A model generated the notes under the pieces. That model was not told the origin of the DNA and searched no databases. It was given only the letters and a program-made list of their open reading frames with translations. DNA of 64,000 bases from Actinoplanes sp. TFC3 (GTDB lineage Bacteria; Actinomycetota; Actinomycetes; Mycobacteriales; Micromonosporaceae), in assembly GCF_001553785.1 (NCBI RefSeq), contig NZ_LOJP01000001.1, positions 3,620,273 to 3,684,272 of the forward strand, given 5' to 3'. The translations under genes were made by a program, and so were the position numbers. Position 1 is the first letter of the stretch. Each line of letters starts with the position of its first letter. Shown one piece after another: positions 43,082 to 52,427 of the stretch.

Positions 43082-43543
43082 ATGGCGATTCCCGAGCGCG
43101 TCCCGATCTCGTACGAGCCGGACTACCGCACCAGCTCAATCGGCACCTACGACGGCGGGCAGTTCTTCGGCTCCGTCACTGCCACCCTTGAGGACGGTGC
43201 CGGCGCATCCGACGACTGGTACAGACATAAACGCTGGTACGCCGTGCTGCACCGTTTCAACCCGGACGGCGCCCACACCGGCTCCCAGATCTGGTGTGCC
43301 GGCACGAGCGAGAACGAGCAGGGCTCGACCGCCCTCGCCCAGGCACGCCTCGACGAGTGGGTCAAGGCGCTGCCCGGGCCCATCTTCGGCGACATCGCCA
43401 TCAAGCTGTTTCACGTCGAGTTCGAGGGCCACACCTTCGGACTGGTCGACCAGTCGCAGGAATACGACGGCGAGGATCACGCGGAGTTGGTGCCCGACGA
43501 CTTGGGCTTCGACCCGCCGTGGGACGGCTGCTACGACACCTGA
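43082..43543 (+). CDS. Hypothetical protein
   Basis: A 153-residue soluble acidic protein: MAIPERVPISYEPDYRTSSI, a WYRHKRWYAVLHRFNPDGAH segment, GSTALAQARLDEWVKALPGP and a Cys near the end (WDGCYDT). No signal or membrane segment and no recognised family. High third-position GC and even composition support it being real. The start is chosen for coding character; no Shine-Dalgarno is evident. Confidence 0.65.
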   Translation: MAIPERVPISYEPDYRTSSIGTYDGGQFFGSVTATLEDGAGASDDWYRHKRWYAVLHRFNPDGAHTGSQIWCAGTSENEQGSTALAQARLDEWVKALPGPIFGDIAIKLFHVEFEGHTFGLVDQSQEYDGEDHAELVPDDLGFDPPWDGCYDT

Positions 43544-44161
43544 TTCTCGTGCGGTTGAAGGCGCGCGGGTTGCGCGGCTCGCGCGGCTACGACCTTAGGG
43601 GCCATCTCGCAGTAGCTGTCGATGATCAGGCGTCCCCGTCAGTCCGGTCGACAAGAAGGGCGCCCGCGACGTTGCTACCCCAGTCAGCGCAAAGACGGCG
43701 GGCCGCCCCCGATCAGACCATCAGGGTCGATGCTGCGGTACGCCGGGCCGCTGCCACTGAGCGACCCACCGAGCAAGCGCACCCCGGTTCCGCGCCCACC
43801 GAAGCGTCGACGCCACCAGCAGCCAAGCGACGAGCAGCACCACCTCGTTGACCCCAGCCCGCCGCGCAGCCAGGCACACCAAAGCCGCGACGATGAGCGT
43901 GGTGTGCTCGAGGAGCTCGGCAACCTGTGGGCAGGCGACCGCCATCAGTGCTGGACGTTCGTTCAGACGCTGACCGCAGCGCTCGGCCAGGACGATCCCC
44001 CGGTCGTGCTGAAGACCGGGGACGGCTGGGCCCGCTGCTCGGATCGGCTGTCGCCGGTGCTTGTCGAGATGGTCACGTCGGAGGCAATGTTCTCCGTTGA
44101 CGAGCACCTCGCCGACAACCGCCCGCTGGACGGCACAGCGCGCAGCCAGCAGATCAACGAC
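43544..44161. other. Gap with possible relics on both strands
   Basis: About 620 bp. On the minus strand 43721-43945 could encode a 74-residue protein with two hydrophobic segments (TTLIVAALVCLAARR and VVLLVAWLLVASTLRW). On the plus strand about 43895-44180 reads coding-like (DDPPVVLKTGDGWARCSDRL, then VLVEMVTSEAMFSVDEHLAD) and runs into the 3' end of the penicillin-binding protein gene. Neither has a clear start signal or recognised family; they overlap each other only in part. Confidence 0.35.
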
Positions 44162-46345
44162 CTACTCGCCGGGTTTCTTGAACTCCTCGACCGCCCGGCC
44201 TTCCATGTAGTCAGCCACGGTCTTCCACACAACCGGGTTCACGATCCCGTGATCCATCTTGTCGTAGTGGTTGGACCAGTCGGGGTTCACGAGATACCCG
44301 GCCACAACGGTGTCGCGGGTGCCGACCACGAGCGCTGCGGTCTTGTCGGCGTCGGTGGTGCCGGTCTTGCCGAACACCGGGTGCCCGACAGCGTTGTGGA
44401 CCTGCGGCGCCGTGGAACCGTTGCAGCTACCGAGCTGGGCTTGGTCACCGACCGGGCACCGGGCCGCGTCGAGGGCCTGGCGGGCGACGTCCTTGGTGGT
44501 CACGCGCTTGCAGGAGGGCTGACCAGCGTCGATCTTGCTGCCGTCGGCCGCGGTGATGCGCTGGATCGGGGTGGGGGTGCAGTACATGCCGTCGCCGGCC
44601 AGGGTGGCGTAGGCGTTGGCGATGTCCAGCGGCGTCGAGGAGGTGACGCCGAGGGTGAAGGCGCCGAAGGTGCTGGCGGTGGCGTCGTCGGCTACCAGCC
44701 TGGCGTCGGAGGCAGCGCGAAACTGGATCCCGAAGCGCTTGGCCACGTCGACGACCTTGTCCGCGCCGACCTGCTCTTCCAGGGGTACGAAGTAGGTGTT
44801 CACGGACTTGCCGAACCCGGTCCACATGTTGAAGGTGCCCTGCTCGCTGGCCGAGGCGTTCTTGGGGCACCAGAAGTGGGTGCCGGCGCAGGCCGAGGGT
44901 GAGCTGGGGTCGATCACGTACTGCGACTTGTAGGTCGCCGGGGAGTTGATCGAGTGGTCGAGGCCGAAGCCGTTCTCCAGCGCGGCGACCATGGTGAACA
45001 TCTTGAACACCGAGCCGGCCTGGTAGCCGGTGATGTCGCCGCCGCCGGTCATCAGCGGGTTCGTGGTGTTCGGGTAGGTGCCCTTGACGCCGTTCTCGGC
45101 GAGGTCGGGGTTGGAGTTGGGCTTGTTCTTGGTCAGGTCCAGGCTGTACTTGCGGTTGGCGGCCAGCGCCTGCACCCGGCCGGTGCCGGGCTGCACCGCG
45201 GCCAGCAGCAACGCGTTGCGGCTGTTGTCACTGGTGGCGTCGGTGATCTCCTTGCGAGCCGAGGCCTGGGCCTTGATGTCCAGCGACGTCACGATGCGGT
45301 AGCCGCCGGACTTGAGCTGGCGCTCCCGTTCGTAGGAGTTGGCGCCGAAGGTGTCCTGGCTGAGCCACCACCGGTAGACGTAGTCGCAGAAGAAGCCCCA
45401 GTTGTTCTTGGCCACCTGGGTGCAGCCGTTGCCGGGGTGGTTGGCGGTGCGGCCCAGCTTGACCTTCTTGGCGGTCGCGGCCTGCTCGGCGGTGATCTTG
45501 CCGAGGCTGAGCATGTTGTCGATGATGTAGTTGCGCCGGTCCAGGGCCTGCGGGTAGCCGCTGGCGGTGGTCGGGTCGAACGCGGTGGGCGCCTTGACCA
45601 TGCCGGCCAGCAGCGCCGCCTCGGCGACGGTCAGGTCCTTGGGCTTCTTCTTGAAGTAGACCTGGGCACCGGCGTACACGCCGTAGGCGCTGTTGCCGAA
45701 CGGGGCCATGTTCAGGTAGCGCTCCAGGATCTGCTGCTTGCTCAGCTCCTTCTCCACCTGCATGGCGTACTTCATCTCGGTGAGCTTGCGTTCCGGGGTG
45801 TCCTTGGTCGCCGCGATCGCCTCGCTGGGCGTCTTGGCGGTGTAGGCCAGCGTCATGCGGACGTACTGCATGGTCAGCGTGGAGGCACCCTGCTGCGCCC
45901 CGCCCTGCTTGTTGTTCACGAACGCCCGCGCGACGCCTTTGAGGTCGACGCCGTTGTGCTCGTAGAACTGGTGGTCCTCGGCCGCCACGATCGCGTCCTG
46001 CATGTTCTTGGAGATCTCGGTCAGCGGCACATCGCTGCGGAACTCGTCGTACATGACCGCGATCTGGGTCTTGCCGTCCGAGGCGAAGATCCGTGACACC
46101 TGCGGCGCCGACTGCTGCTCCAGCTCGCTGGGCAGCTCCGCGAAACTCTCCGAGCCGGCCTTGGCCGCCAGCCCCGACATCGCAACCGCCGGGAACGACG
46201 CGGCCGCCACCACCACACCGGCGAGCAACCCGCAGATCACCAGGGATCCGGAGTTGGCAAACAGGGAGCGGTCGCGTTTTCGGGTCCAGAAAGTCACCCG
46301 GTCAACGTTAGCCACGGAGATCCAGCACCACCTTTCGAGGGTCAC
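44162..46345 (-). CDS. Class A penicillin-binding protein (bifunctional transglycosylase/transpeptidase)
   Basis: A 727-residue peptidoglycan synthase. One N-terminal membrane helix (about 33-57). Transglycosylase domain with catalytic EDHQFYEHNGVD (123-134) and the QGASTLTMQYVR motif. Transpeptidase domain with the active-site SVFK (Ser445-Lys448), SVN (514-516) and KTG (660-662), so both activities look intact. Polymerises glycan strands and cross-links peptides outside the membrane. Start at GTG 46345; a GTG at 46315 (VANVDRVTFW) is an alternative. Monocistronic. Confidence 0.93.
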   Translation of the reverse strand: MTLERWCWISVANVDRVTFWTRKRDRSLFANSGSLVICGLLAGVVVAAASFPAVAMSGLAAKAGSESFAELPSELEQQSAPQVSRIFASDGKTQIAVMYDEFRSDVPLTEISKNMQDAIVAAEDHQFYEHNGVDLKGVARAFVNNKQGGAQQGASTLTMQYVRMTLAYTAKTPSEAIAATKDTPERKLTEMKYAMQVEKELSKQQILERYLNMAPFGNSAYGVYAGAQVYFKKKPKDLTVAEAALLAGMVKAPTAFDPTTASGYPQALDRRNYIIDNMLSLGKITAEQAATAKKVKLGRTANHPGNGCTQVAKNNWGFFCDYVYRWWLSQDTFGANSYERERQLKSGGYRIVTSLDIKAQASARKEITDATSDNSRNALLLAAVQPGTGRVQALAANRKYSLDLTKNKPNSNPDLAENGVKGTYPNTTNPLMTGGGDITGYQAGSVFKMFTMVAALENGFGLDHSINSPATYKSQYVIDPSSPSACAGTHFWCPKNASASEQGTFNMWTGFGKSVNTYFVPLEEQVGADKVVDVAKRFGIQFRAASDARLVADDATASTFGAFTLGVTSSTPLDIANAYATLAGDGMYCTPTPIQRITAADGSKIDAGQPSCKRVTTKDVARQALDAARCPVGDQAQLGSCNGSTAPQVHNAVGHPVFGKTGTTDADKTAALVVGTRDTVVAGYLVNPDWSNHYDKMDHGIVNPVVWKTVADYMEGRAVEEFKKPGE

Positions 46346-46539
46346 CCCATTTGCCTACATGTCGGGCGGGATTACAGCGATTTCTCAGCCAACCTCCCGC
46401 ACGCAGGGTGAGCAGGCACGCAGAAGATCCGGGCCGGGTCGCTTATGCCCCGGGCGGCGCGTTCCTACTCCTGTCCCTCCGCCTCGGGGGGCGGCACCGG
46501 CCGGGGCGGGCGTGCGGCACATCTCACACCGGTACGCCC

Positions 46540-47484
46540 TCACAGTTGACTCTCCAGAGTAGCTACGTCACCCACAGCAGCCGCCGCGGCCATGCGCGCC
46601 TTCGCGTCAGAGTCGCCGTAGAGGACGTACCGCAGGAACTCCGTGGTGGTTCGGGTGGTGGCCTCGAAGTCCGTGCTTTCGGTGACGTGCCCGCCGTCGG
46701 TGATCGACAGCATGGCCCGCGACCAGGGCACCGCTGCGTAGACCGCATGCCCGGCCCGGTAGGTGACAGTGGTGTCCTTGCGCCCGTGCACGAACAGCAT
46801 CGCGGCGGCGGGGCCGGTGAACGGTACGCCTTGGAAGTCGGTGCCGGCGAACACCAGGCCGGCCTTGAGCCGCTCGTCGCGGTGGGCGCTGAACAGCCCG
46901 GTGGTGGTGATGCCGCCCGCCGAGTGCCCGGCGGCAGCGATCCGGTTGGGGTCGATGGCCGTGGTCACCGTGCCCGCCGAGCTGAGCAGCAGGTCGATCA
47001 CGCGCGAGCCATCCTGGGGCTGGTTGACGATGTCGTTGGCGTCGAAGTTCTCGGCGCCGTACCAGGTGTTGGGATAGGTCGGCCCGGCCACGACGAACCC
47101 GGCCTGGGCCCACCGGGTCAGCATCGCCTCGTAATCGCCGGGCTGCGACGTCAAGCCGTGGCTGAACAGCACCAGAGGAAAACGGCCCGCCGCGGCCGGG
47201 TACCAGACTGTGGTGGGCAGCGTCCGGTCGCCGCGGCTGAACGAGAACACCTTCTTGTCCACCGCGTACGTCTGGGCCGGGGCGGTTCCCGGCGGCGGCG
47301 TGTACGCGGCCGTGATCGTTTGTGGCGCCAGCGACGAAGAACTCGTCGAGGCGAGGATCGGGGTGGCCGACGCCGAGGCGGTGCTGCCGCCGGTCATCCC
47401 GATGTCGGTCTCCGCCGTGCAGGCGGCCAGGGTCCCGCCGCCCGCCAAGCTCGCGATCGCGAGCACCAGAGTCCGTCTGCGCAT
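46540..47484 (-). CDS. Lipoprotein alpha/beta hydrolase
   Basis: A 314-residue enzyme. The signal LVLAIASLAGGGTLAAC ends in a lipobox; a Ser/Thr-rich linker follows. Hydrolase fold with oxyanion-side FSHGLTSQPGDY, nucleophile elbow GHSAGG and a late histidine in DGGHVTES; an acidic residue in VHGRKDTTVTY completes the triad. It resembles chlorophyllase/dienelactone-hydrolase-type secreted esterases. Substrate unknown. ATG at 47484. Confidence 0.87.
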   Translation of the reverse strand: MRRRTLVLAIASLAGGGTLAACTAETDIGMTGGSTASASATPILASTSSSSLAPQTITAAYTPPPGTAPAQTYAVDKKVFSFSRGDRTLPTTVWYPAAAGRFPLVLFSHGLTSQPGDYEAMLTRWAQAGFVVAGPTYPNTWYGAENFDANDIVNQPQDGSRVIDLLLSSAGTVTTAIDPNRIAAAGHSAGGITTTGLFSAHRDERLKAGLVFAGTDFQGVPFTGPAAAMLFVHGRKDTTVTYRAGHAVYAAVPWSRAMLSITDGGHVTESTDFEATTRTTTEFLRYVLYGDSDAKARMAAAAAVGDVATLESQL

Positions 47485-47562
47485 GTTCCCAGTGTTTGCC
47501 ACGAACCTGTGACGATCTTGAGAATCCGCAGGTCAGCAACGTCACATCGGGACAAGCGCGGG

Positions 47563-48987
47563 CTAGACAAACACGTCAAGCAGCATCACACAGGCGAAAC
47601 CGACCACGCTGATGATGGTCTCCATGACCGACCAGGTCTTGATGGTCTGGCCCACCGTCATCCCGAAGTACTCCTTGACCAGCCAGAAACCGGCGTCGTT
47701 GACGTGCGAGAAGAACAGCGAGCCACAGCCGATGGCCAGCGCGAGCAGCGCCACCTCAGGCTTTTCCAGGGTGCCGGCGAGCGGGGCCACGATGCCGGCC
47801 GCGGTGATCGTCGCGACGGTGGCCGACCCGGTGGCCACCCGGATGCCGACCGCCACAAGGAAGCCGAGCAGCAGGGCCGAGATGTTGGCGTCCTTGGCCG
47901 CGTCGGCGACGACCGTGCCCACCCCCGCGTCGACCAGCACCTGCTTGAAGCCACCGCCGGCGGCCACGATGAGCAGAATGCCGGCGATCGGGGGCAGCGA
48001 CCCGCCGATCACCGAGGAGGTCTGCGCCCGGTCGAAGCCGGCCCGCTTGCCCAGCGTCCACATCGCCAGCAGCAGCCCGAACAGCAACGCCACGACCGGC
48101 TCGCCGAGCACCTCGAACACCGTGCGCACGCGGGTGCCCTCATCCATGGTGAGTTCGGCGATCGCCCGCAGAAGCATCAGGACAATAGGCACCAGTACGG
48201 TCAGAACTGCCGCCCAGAAGCTCGGAATCCGCCGCGCATCCCGTCCCCCGGCGTCCCGCTCAGCATCCGGGTTGTCCGGTTCGGCGGCGGCACTCGTCGC
48301 GACGCGTGCAGGCGCTGGAACGTCGACCCGCTTGGCGATGAACGTGCCGAACACCGGCCCGGCGATGATCACCGTCGGGATCGCGCAGATGAGGCCGAAC
48401 GCCAGGGTCAGCCCCAGGTCGGCGTTGAGGCTGGAGACCGCCACCAGCGGGCCGGGATGCGGCGGGACCAGCCCGTGCAGCACCGAGAGCCCGGCCAGCG
48501 CCGGGATGCCGATCTTCAGCAGCGAGCCCCGGGTGCGCTGGGCCACCAGCAGCACGATCGGCACCAGCAGCACGACGCCCACCTCGAAGAACAGCGGCAG
48601 GCCGATCAGCGCGGCCACCCCGGCCATCGCCCACGGCAGGGCGTTGCCGGTGAACTTGCGCACGATGGTGTTCACGATGCCGTCGGCGCCGCCGGACTCG
48701 GCGAGCAGCGCCCCGATCATCGAGCCGAGCGCGATGAGCAGGCCGACGTTGCCGACGGTGGTGCCGACGCCGGCGGTGAACGAGTCGATGGTGTCGCCGG
48801 GTGCGGCTCCGGCGATGATCCCGAGCGCCCCCGCGCCGATGATCAGAGCGAGGAAGGGATGCCACTTGGCCCAGGCGATGAGCAGAACAACGATGGCGAT
48901 GCCCAGCACCGCGGCGAGAACGAGCTGACTGGTTCCGGCGTCGGTGATCGCGTCCGCGGCCAGAACAGGTGCGGCTAGCGCTGTCAT
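47563..48987 (-). CDS. GntP-family gluconate:H+ symporter
   Basis: A 474-residue membrane protein with about 12-14 helices, including the GntP signatures HPFLALIIGAGALGIIAGAA, GSMIGALLAESGGADGIVNT, HGLVPPHPGPL and VNDAGFWLVKEYF. Members import gluconate or related sugar acids with protons. Start at ATG 48987 (MTALAAPVLAADAIT); the frame upstream is not coding. The ribokinase-type gene at 49376 is divergent, so a link to sugar acid use is possible but not shown. Confidence 0.9.
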   Translation of the reverse strand: MTALAAPVLAADAITDAGTSQLVLAAVLGIAIVVLLIAWAKWHPFLALIIGAGALGIIAGAAPGDTIDSFTAGVGTTVGNVGLLIALGSMIGALLAESGGADGIVNTIVRKFTGNALPWAMAGVAALIGLPLFFEVGVVLLVPIVLLVAQRTRGSLLKIGIPALAGLSVLHGLVPPHPGPLVAVSSLNADLGLTLAFGLICAIPTVIIAGPVFGTFIAKRVDVPAPARVATSAAAEPDNPDAERDAGGRDARRIPSFWAAVLTVLVPIVLMLLRAIAELTMDEGTRVRTVFEVLGEPVVALLFGLLLAMWTLGKRAGFDRAQTSSVIGGSLPPIAGILLIVAAGGGFKQVLVDAGVGTVVADAAKDANISALLLGFLVAVGIRVATGSATVATITAAGIVAPLAGTLEKPEVALLALAIGCGSLFFSHVNDAGFWLVKEYFGMTVGQTIKTWSVMETIISVVGFACVMLLDVFV

Positions 48988-49215
48988 GGGCGGGCCGTAC
49001 CCCGTTCGGGGGAACCTCAATCCCGGCCGGGTCATCGCAGCCGGGTTCTCGCGGCCGGTGGTAAGACGATCTCGTGCGTGCCGTGCAGAGCGCGGGTTCC
49101 AGCCGTGGCCCGGTCCGGTCGGCCCGCAAAAGCGCGTGTCAGCAGGTGAGACGTGCTCGCGTGTGCCACGATCACAGGGCCACGCACGACCGGAGGCGGG
49201 AGAGGGGGGTGGATC

Positions 49216-49371
49216 ATGAAGAAGGCTGTGGGCTGGATCGCGCTGTTCCTGGTCATCTTCTACATCGGCACGAGCCCGGGCCCCGCGGCGGACACCGCGC
49301 AGGGCATCGGCGACGGGATCGCGCAGGTGTTCCGCAACATCGGCGTGTTCTTCTCCAACCTGGCCGACTGA
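49216..49371 (+). CDS. Small one-helix membrane protein
   Basis: A 51-residue protein: MKKAVGWIALFLVIFYIGTS is a signal/anchor helix, followed by ADTAQGIGDGIAQVFRNIGV. GGGGGTGG precedes the ATG by about 4 nt. Such tiny proteins are common in actinobacteria and of unknown role. Ends 4 bp before the kinase start, so the two are probably co-transcribed. Confidence 0.7.
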   Translation: MKKAVGWIALFLVIFYIGTSPGPAADTAQGIGDGIAQVFRNIGVFFSNLAD

Positions 49372-49375
49372 CAAG

Positions 49376-50203
49376 GTGCGCCTCGTCTGCGCCGGGCTGG
49401 CCACGCTGGACCTGATCCAGCGGGTGGACCGGGTACCCGGCGTCGACGAGAAGGCCGAGGCGCTGTCCACCGAGGTGGCGGCGGGCGGCCCGGCCACCAA
49501 CGCCGCCATCACCGCGGCGGTGCTGGGAGCAGAGGTCACGCTGCTCACCGCGATCGGCGCCCACCCGCTCGGCGACCTGATCCGCGCGGACGTGAGCGCC
49601 TACGGCGTTCACATCATCGACGCAGCGGCGCAGCGCATCGAGCCGCCACCTGTCTCGGCGGTTACCGTGCTGGAGTCCACGGGCCAGCGCACGATCGTCA
49701 GCCGTAACGCTGCCGGGGCTGCTGTGGACGTACCGGATGGACTGGATTTTTCGCAGGTCGACGCCGTGCTGGCCGACGGGCATCATCCCGCGCTGGCCTT
49801 GGCCGCGGCCCGCAGCGGGAAGCCTCTGGTGCTGGACGCGGGAAGCTGGCGGCCGGTTTTCGAGCAGTTGCTGACGATGGCGAGTGTGGCGGCGTGTTCG
49901 TCGGCCTTCCGGGCCCCCCGCGATCTGCGGGCCATGGGGGTCCATCGTGGAGCTGTCACGCACGGACCGGATCCGGTGCGATGGTGGTCGGGGGCCGAGA
50001 CCGGAACCATACCCGTGCCCGAGGTGCCGGCCGCCGACACAGCAGGCGCCGGCGATGCGTTCCATGGCGCGCTGGTCGTCGCGGTCGCGCAAGGCAAACC
50101 CCTGCAGGAAGCCTTACGGTACGCCGTGAGCGTCGCAGCCGTGCGCGTCCAGCACCGCGGCCCCCGCACCTGGCTGCAGCACCTACCCACCCGCCGCGAA
50201 TAG
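49376..50203 (+). CDS. PfkB-family carbohydrate kinase
   Basis: A 275-residue ribokinase-like enzyme starting at GTG. N-terminal CAGLATLDLIQRVDRVPGVD and the glycine pair AAGGPATNAA; C-terminal signature AADTAGAGDAFHGAL with catalytic Asp227. Phosphorylates a sugar or nucleoside with ATP; which one cannot be read. It is shorter than typical ribokinases (300+) but has both signatures. Directly follows the small membrane protein gene. Confidence 0.9.
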   Translation: MRLVCAGLATLDLIQRVDRVPGVDEKAEALSTEVAAGGPATNAAITAAVLGAEVTLLTAIGAHPLGDLIRADVSAYGVHIIDAAAQRIEPPPVSAVTVLESTGQRTIVSRNAAGAAVDVPDGLDFSQVDAVLADGHHPALALAAARSGKPLVLDAGSWRPVFEQLLTMASVAACSSAFRAPRDLRAMGVHRGAVTHGPDPVRWWSGAETGTIPVPEVPAADTAGAGDAFHGALVVAVAQGKPLQEALRYAVSVAAVRVQHRGPRTWLQHLPTRRE

Positions 50204-50429
50204 CTCCCCCACGGCGGGCCGGGGCCGGAGGTAGCCGGCACCGGCCCCTTGAAGGAAACCGGTCTGCAAGGCCCGCACAGCGCCGGTGCCGCTGGTGCAC
50301 GGCGGTGAGCCCGCCCCGGTCTGTTCCTCCTCGGCTATGACGTCACGCTGGGCGGCATGCTGCACCAAGCGGCCACCGAGCCGCGGGCCGTGGCGCGCTC
50401 TGCCCACCGGCCTCTTACCCGATAACTGC

Positions 50430-51677
50430 TCATCCTGCTGGGGCCTCGCCGGTCAGGCGGTCACGGCGGCGGGTCAGGACGGCGGTCTGGGCGGTGTTGC
50501 CGGTCAGCGCGATGGCCTGGTCGTAGGCCGCGCGGGACTGCTCGGTGCGACCCAGCCGGCGCAGCAGGTCGGCGCGTGTGGCGTGGAAGGCGTGGTAGCC
50601 GGCCAGCGGGGTCGCGAGCCGCTCGACGGCGGCCAGGGCCACCTCGGGGCCGTCCAGCTCGGCGATTGCGATGGCCCGGTTGAGCGCGACCACCGGTGAG
50701 GCGTCCAGGCGGACCAGCCGGTCGTAGAGGGCGACGATCTGCGACCAGTCGGTGGCGTCGATGTGGTGGGCGCTGGTGTGCACGGCGTTGATGGCGGCGA
50801 GCACCTGATAGCGGCCCGGGGGTTCGCCGGTGGCCAGCCGTTCGCGGATCAGAGCGTGCCCCTCGGCGATCAGCGTGGCGTCCCAGCGGCCGCGGTCCTG
50901 CTCGTCGAGGGTGATCAGCTCGCCGCCGGCGGAGATCCGGGCGGCGTGGCGGGCCTCGGTGAGCAGCATCAACGCCAGCAACCCGGCCACCTCCCCGTCG
51001 TACGGGAGCAGGGCCCGCAGCAGGCGGGTGAGCCGGATCGCCTCGGCGGTCAGCTCGTGGCGATCCGGGCCGCTGTGCGAGCCGGTCGGCAGATAGCCCT
51101 CGTTGAAGATCAGGAACAGCACGGCCAGCACCCCGGACACCCGCGCCGGCAGGTCCTGCGCCCGGGGCACCCGGTACGGGATGCGCGCTGCCTTGATCTT
51201 GGCCTTGGCCCGGGTGATGCGCTGGCCCATGGCGCTTTCCTGGACCAGGAAGGCGCGCGCGATCTCCGGCATGCTCAACCCGCCGACCAGGCGCAACGTG
51301 AGTGCTACCCGGCTCTCGGGGGCCAGCGCCGGATGGCAGCAGGTGAAGATCAGCCGCAGCCGGTCGTCGTCGATGACACCCTGGTCACCGGGCGGCTCGT
51401 CGCCGAGCACCATCTGCGCCTCCCGGTGCTTGTCGTCGCGTTTGGTCTCCCGGCGCAGCCGGTCGATCGCCTTGCGGGTGGCCGCGGTGGTCAGCCAGGC
51501 ACCGGGGTTGGGCGGCACCCCCTGCTCCGGCCAGCGTTCGACGGCGGTGGCGAACGCCTCGGCCGCCGCCTCCTCAGCCACGTCGAGATCGCCGAAGCGC
51601 TTGGCCAGGGCGGCGACCACGCGCGCCCACTCGTCGCGGTGGGCACGCGTGAGCGCGCCGGGCACGTCCACGCTCAC
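50430..51677 (-). CDS. ECF42-type sigma factor (normal length)
   Basis: A 415-residue sigma factor: sigma-2 (DVAEEAAAEAFATAVERWPE), sigma-4 (VALTLRLVGGLSMPEIARAF), LFLIFNEGY and the DUF6596 helical tail ending ALTGNTAQTAVLTRRRDRL. It starts at GTG 51677 (VSVDVPGALTRAH), overlapping the YCII stop by 4 bp, and it ends without any extra domain. It is the clean paralogue of the fusion at 38373 and gives the expected boundary of that protein's sigma part. Confidence 0.92.
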   Translation of the reverse strand: MSVDVPGALTRAHRDEWARVVAALAKRFGDLDVAEEAAAEAFATAVERWPEQGVPPNPGAWLTTAATRKAIDRLRRETKRDDKHREAQMVLGDEPPGDQGVIDDDRLRLIFTCCHPALAPESRVALTLRLVGGLSMPEIARAFLVQESAMGQRITRAKAKIKAARIPYRVPRAQDLPARVSGVLAVLFLIFNEGYLPTGSHSGPDRHELTAEAIRLTRLLRALLPYDGEVAGLLALMLLTEARHAARISAGGELITLDEQDRGRWDATLIAEGHALIRERLATGEPPGRYQVLAAINAVHTSAHHIDATDWSQIVALYDRLVRLDASPVVALNRAIAIAELDGPEVALAAVERLATPLAGYHAFHATRADLLRRLGRTEQSRAAYDQAIALTGNTAQTAVLTRRRDRLTGEAPAG

Positions 51678-52000
51678 AGGAACGGCCGCACCTCGATCTT
51701 GCGGTTGCAGGCCCGCGAGGCCTCGGTGCCCAGCCGCAGCGCCACGTCGAGATCCGGCGCCTGCAGCACCCAGAAGCCGGCCATGAACTCCTTCGACTCC
51801 ACGAAGGGCCCGTCGGTGACCAGCGCGGCACCGTCGCGGTTGTCGATCACGGTGGCGTTGCTGGGGCCCGCGAGACCCCCGGCGAAGACCCAGTGACCCT
51901 CGGCCTGCAGCCGGTCGTTGAACACGTCGATGGCGGCCATCTCCTCGGCGCTGCCGGCGTGGTTGGCCTCTTCTGCGATGACGGTGACCAGATATTGCAT
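51674..52000 (-). CDS. YCII-related (DGPF domain) protein
   Basis: A 108-residue protein MQYLVTVIAEEANHAGSAEE with DGPFVESKEFMAGFWVLQAP. The ATG at 52000 has GGGAG 9 nt upstream; the ATG at 52009 has the GGGAG touching it, so 52000 is preferred. Overlaps the sigma factor start by 4 bp. Same gene pair as 38056/38373. Confidence 0.9.
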   Translation of the reverse strand: MQYLVTVIAEEANHAGSAEEMAAIDVFNDRLQAEGHWVFAGGLAGPSNATVIDNRDGAALVTDGPFVESKEFMAGFWVLQAPDLDVALRLGTEASRACNRKIEVRPFL

Positions 52001-52427
52001 CTCGGACATCTCCCGCGGTTTCGCCGGCGCCCCCTTGGCGCCGCTCACCCTGGCAACGAACGCCGCCCCTCCGATCCGACAGGACCGGCAGAATTTTGTC
52101 GAGCAACCACGCTTCCCGTTGCGCACAAGTCTTGCCGTTGAGGGCGCTGCGGAAGCGCTCCCACACGGTCCGTTATGAAAGATCTTGCGGCGTCAGCAAC
52201 GTCACCGCATCGATCACAACCGTTGAGAAGTGTGGTCCGACCAGGACTTACCCCGCAGAACGGGGTCGCTGGCGCAGGTGAAGCGGGCTTCCGGTGCCGA
52301 ATCGTTACTTGGTTGATCATTCGGAAACATTGCGAAACACGTCGCCTCACTCTTGACTGACTCCCGGGGAAACCGGAGACAGTGACGGCGTAGTCACGCC
52401 CCGGCGTGATGTGACATAGGGAGAGGC
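52001..52427. other. Promoter region between divergent operons
   Basis: About 430 bp between the YCII/sigma pair and the alpha-glucoside-type importer. Short frames on both strands lack coding character. A TTGACT (-35-like) lies at about 52352 upstream of the importer. No palindromic operator of the CGAAAsTT type is seen here. Confidence 0.4.

Noticed and set aside
50204-50429. Frames in the 226-bp gap after the PfkB kinase
   Set aside because: Short, cysteine/arginine-rich, overlapping both neighbours; nothing with coding character.
52343-52400. LacI-type operator upstream of the second importer
   Set aside because: Only a loose GAAACATTGCGAAAC pattern is present; it does not match the CGAAAsTTnCG palindrome closely enough.
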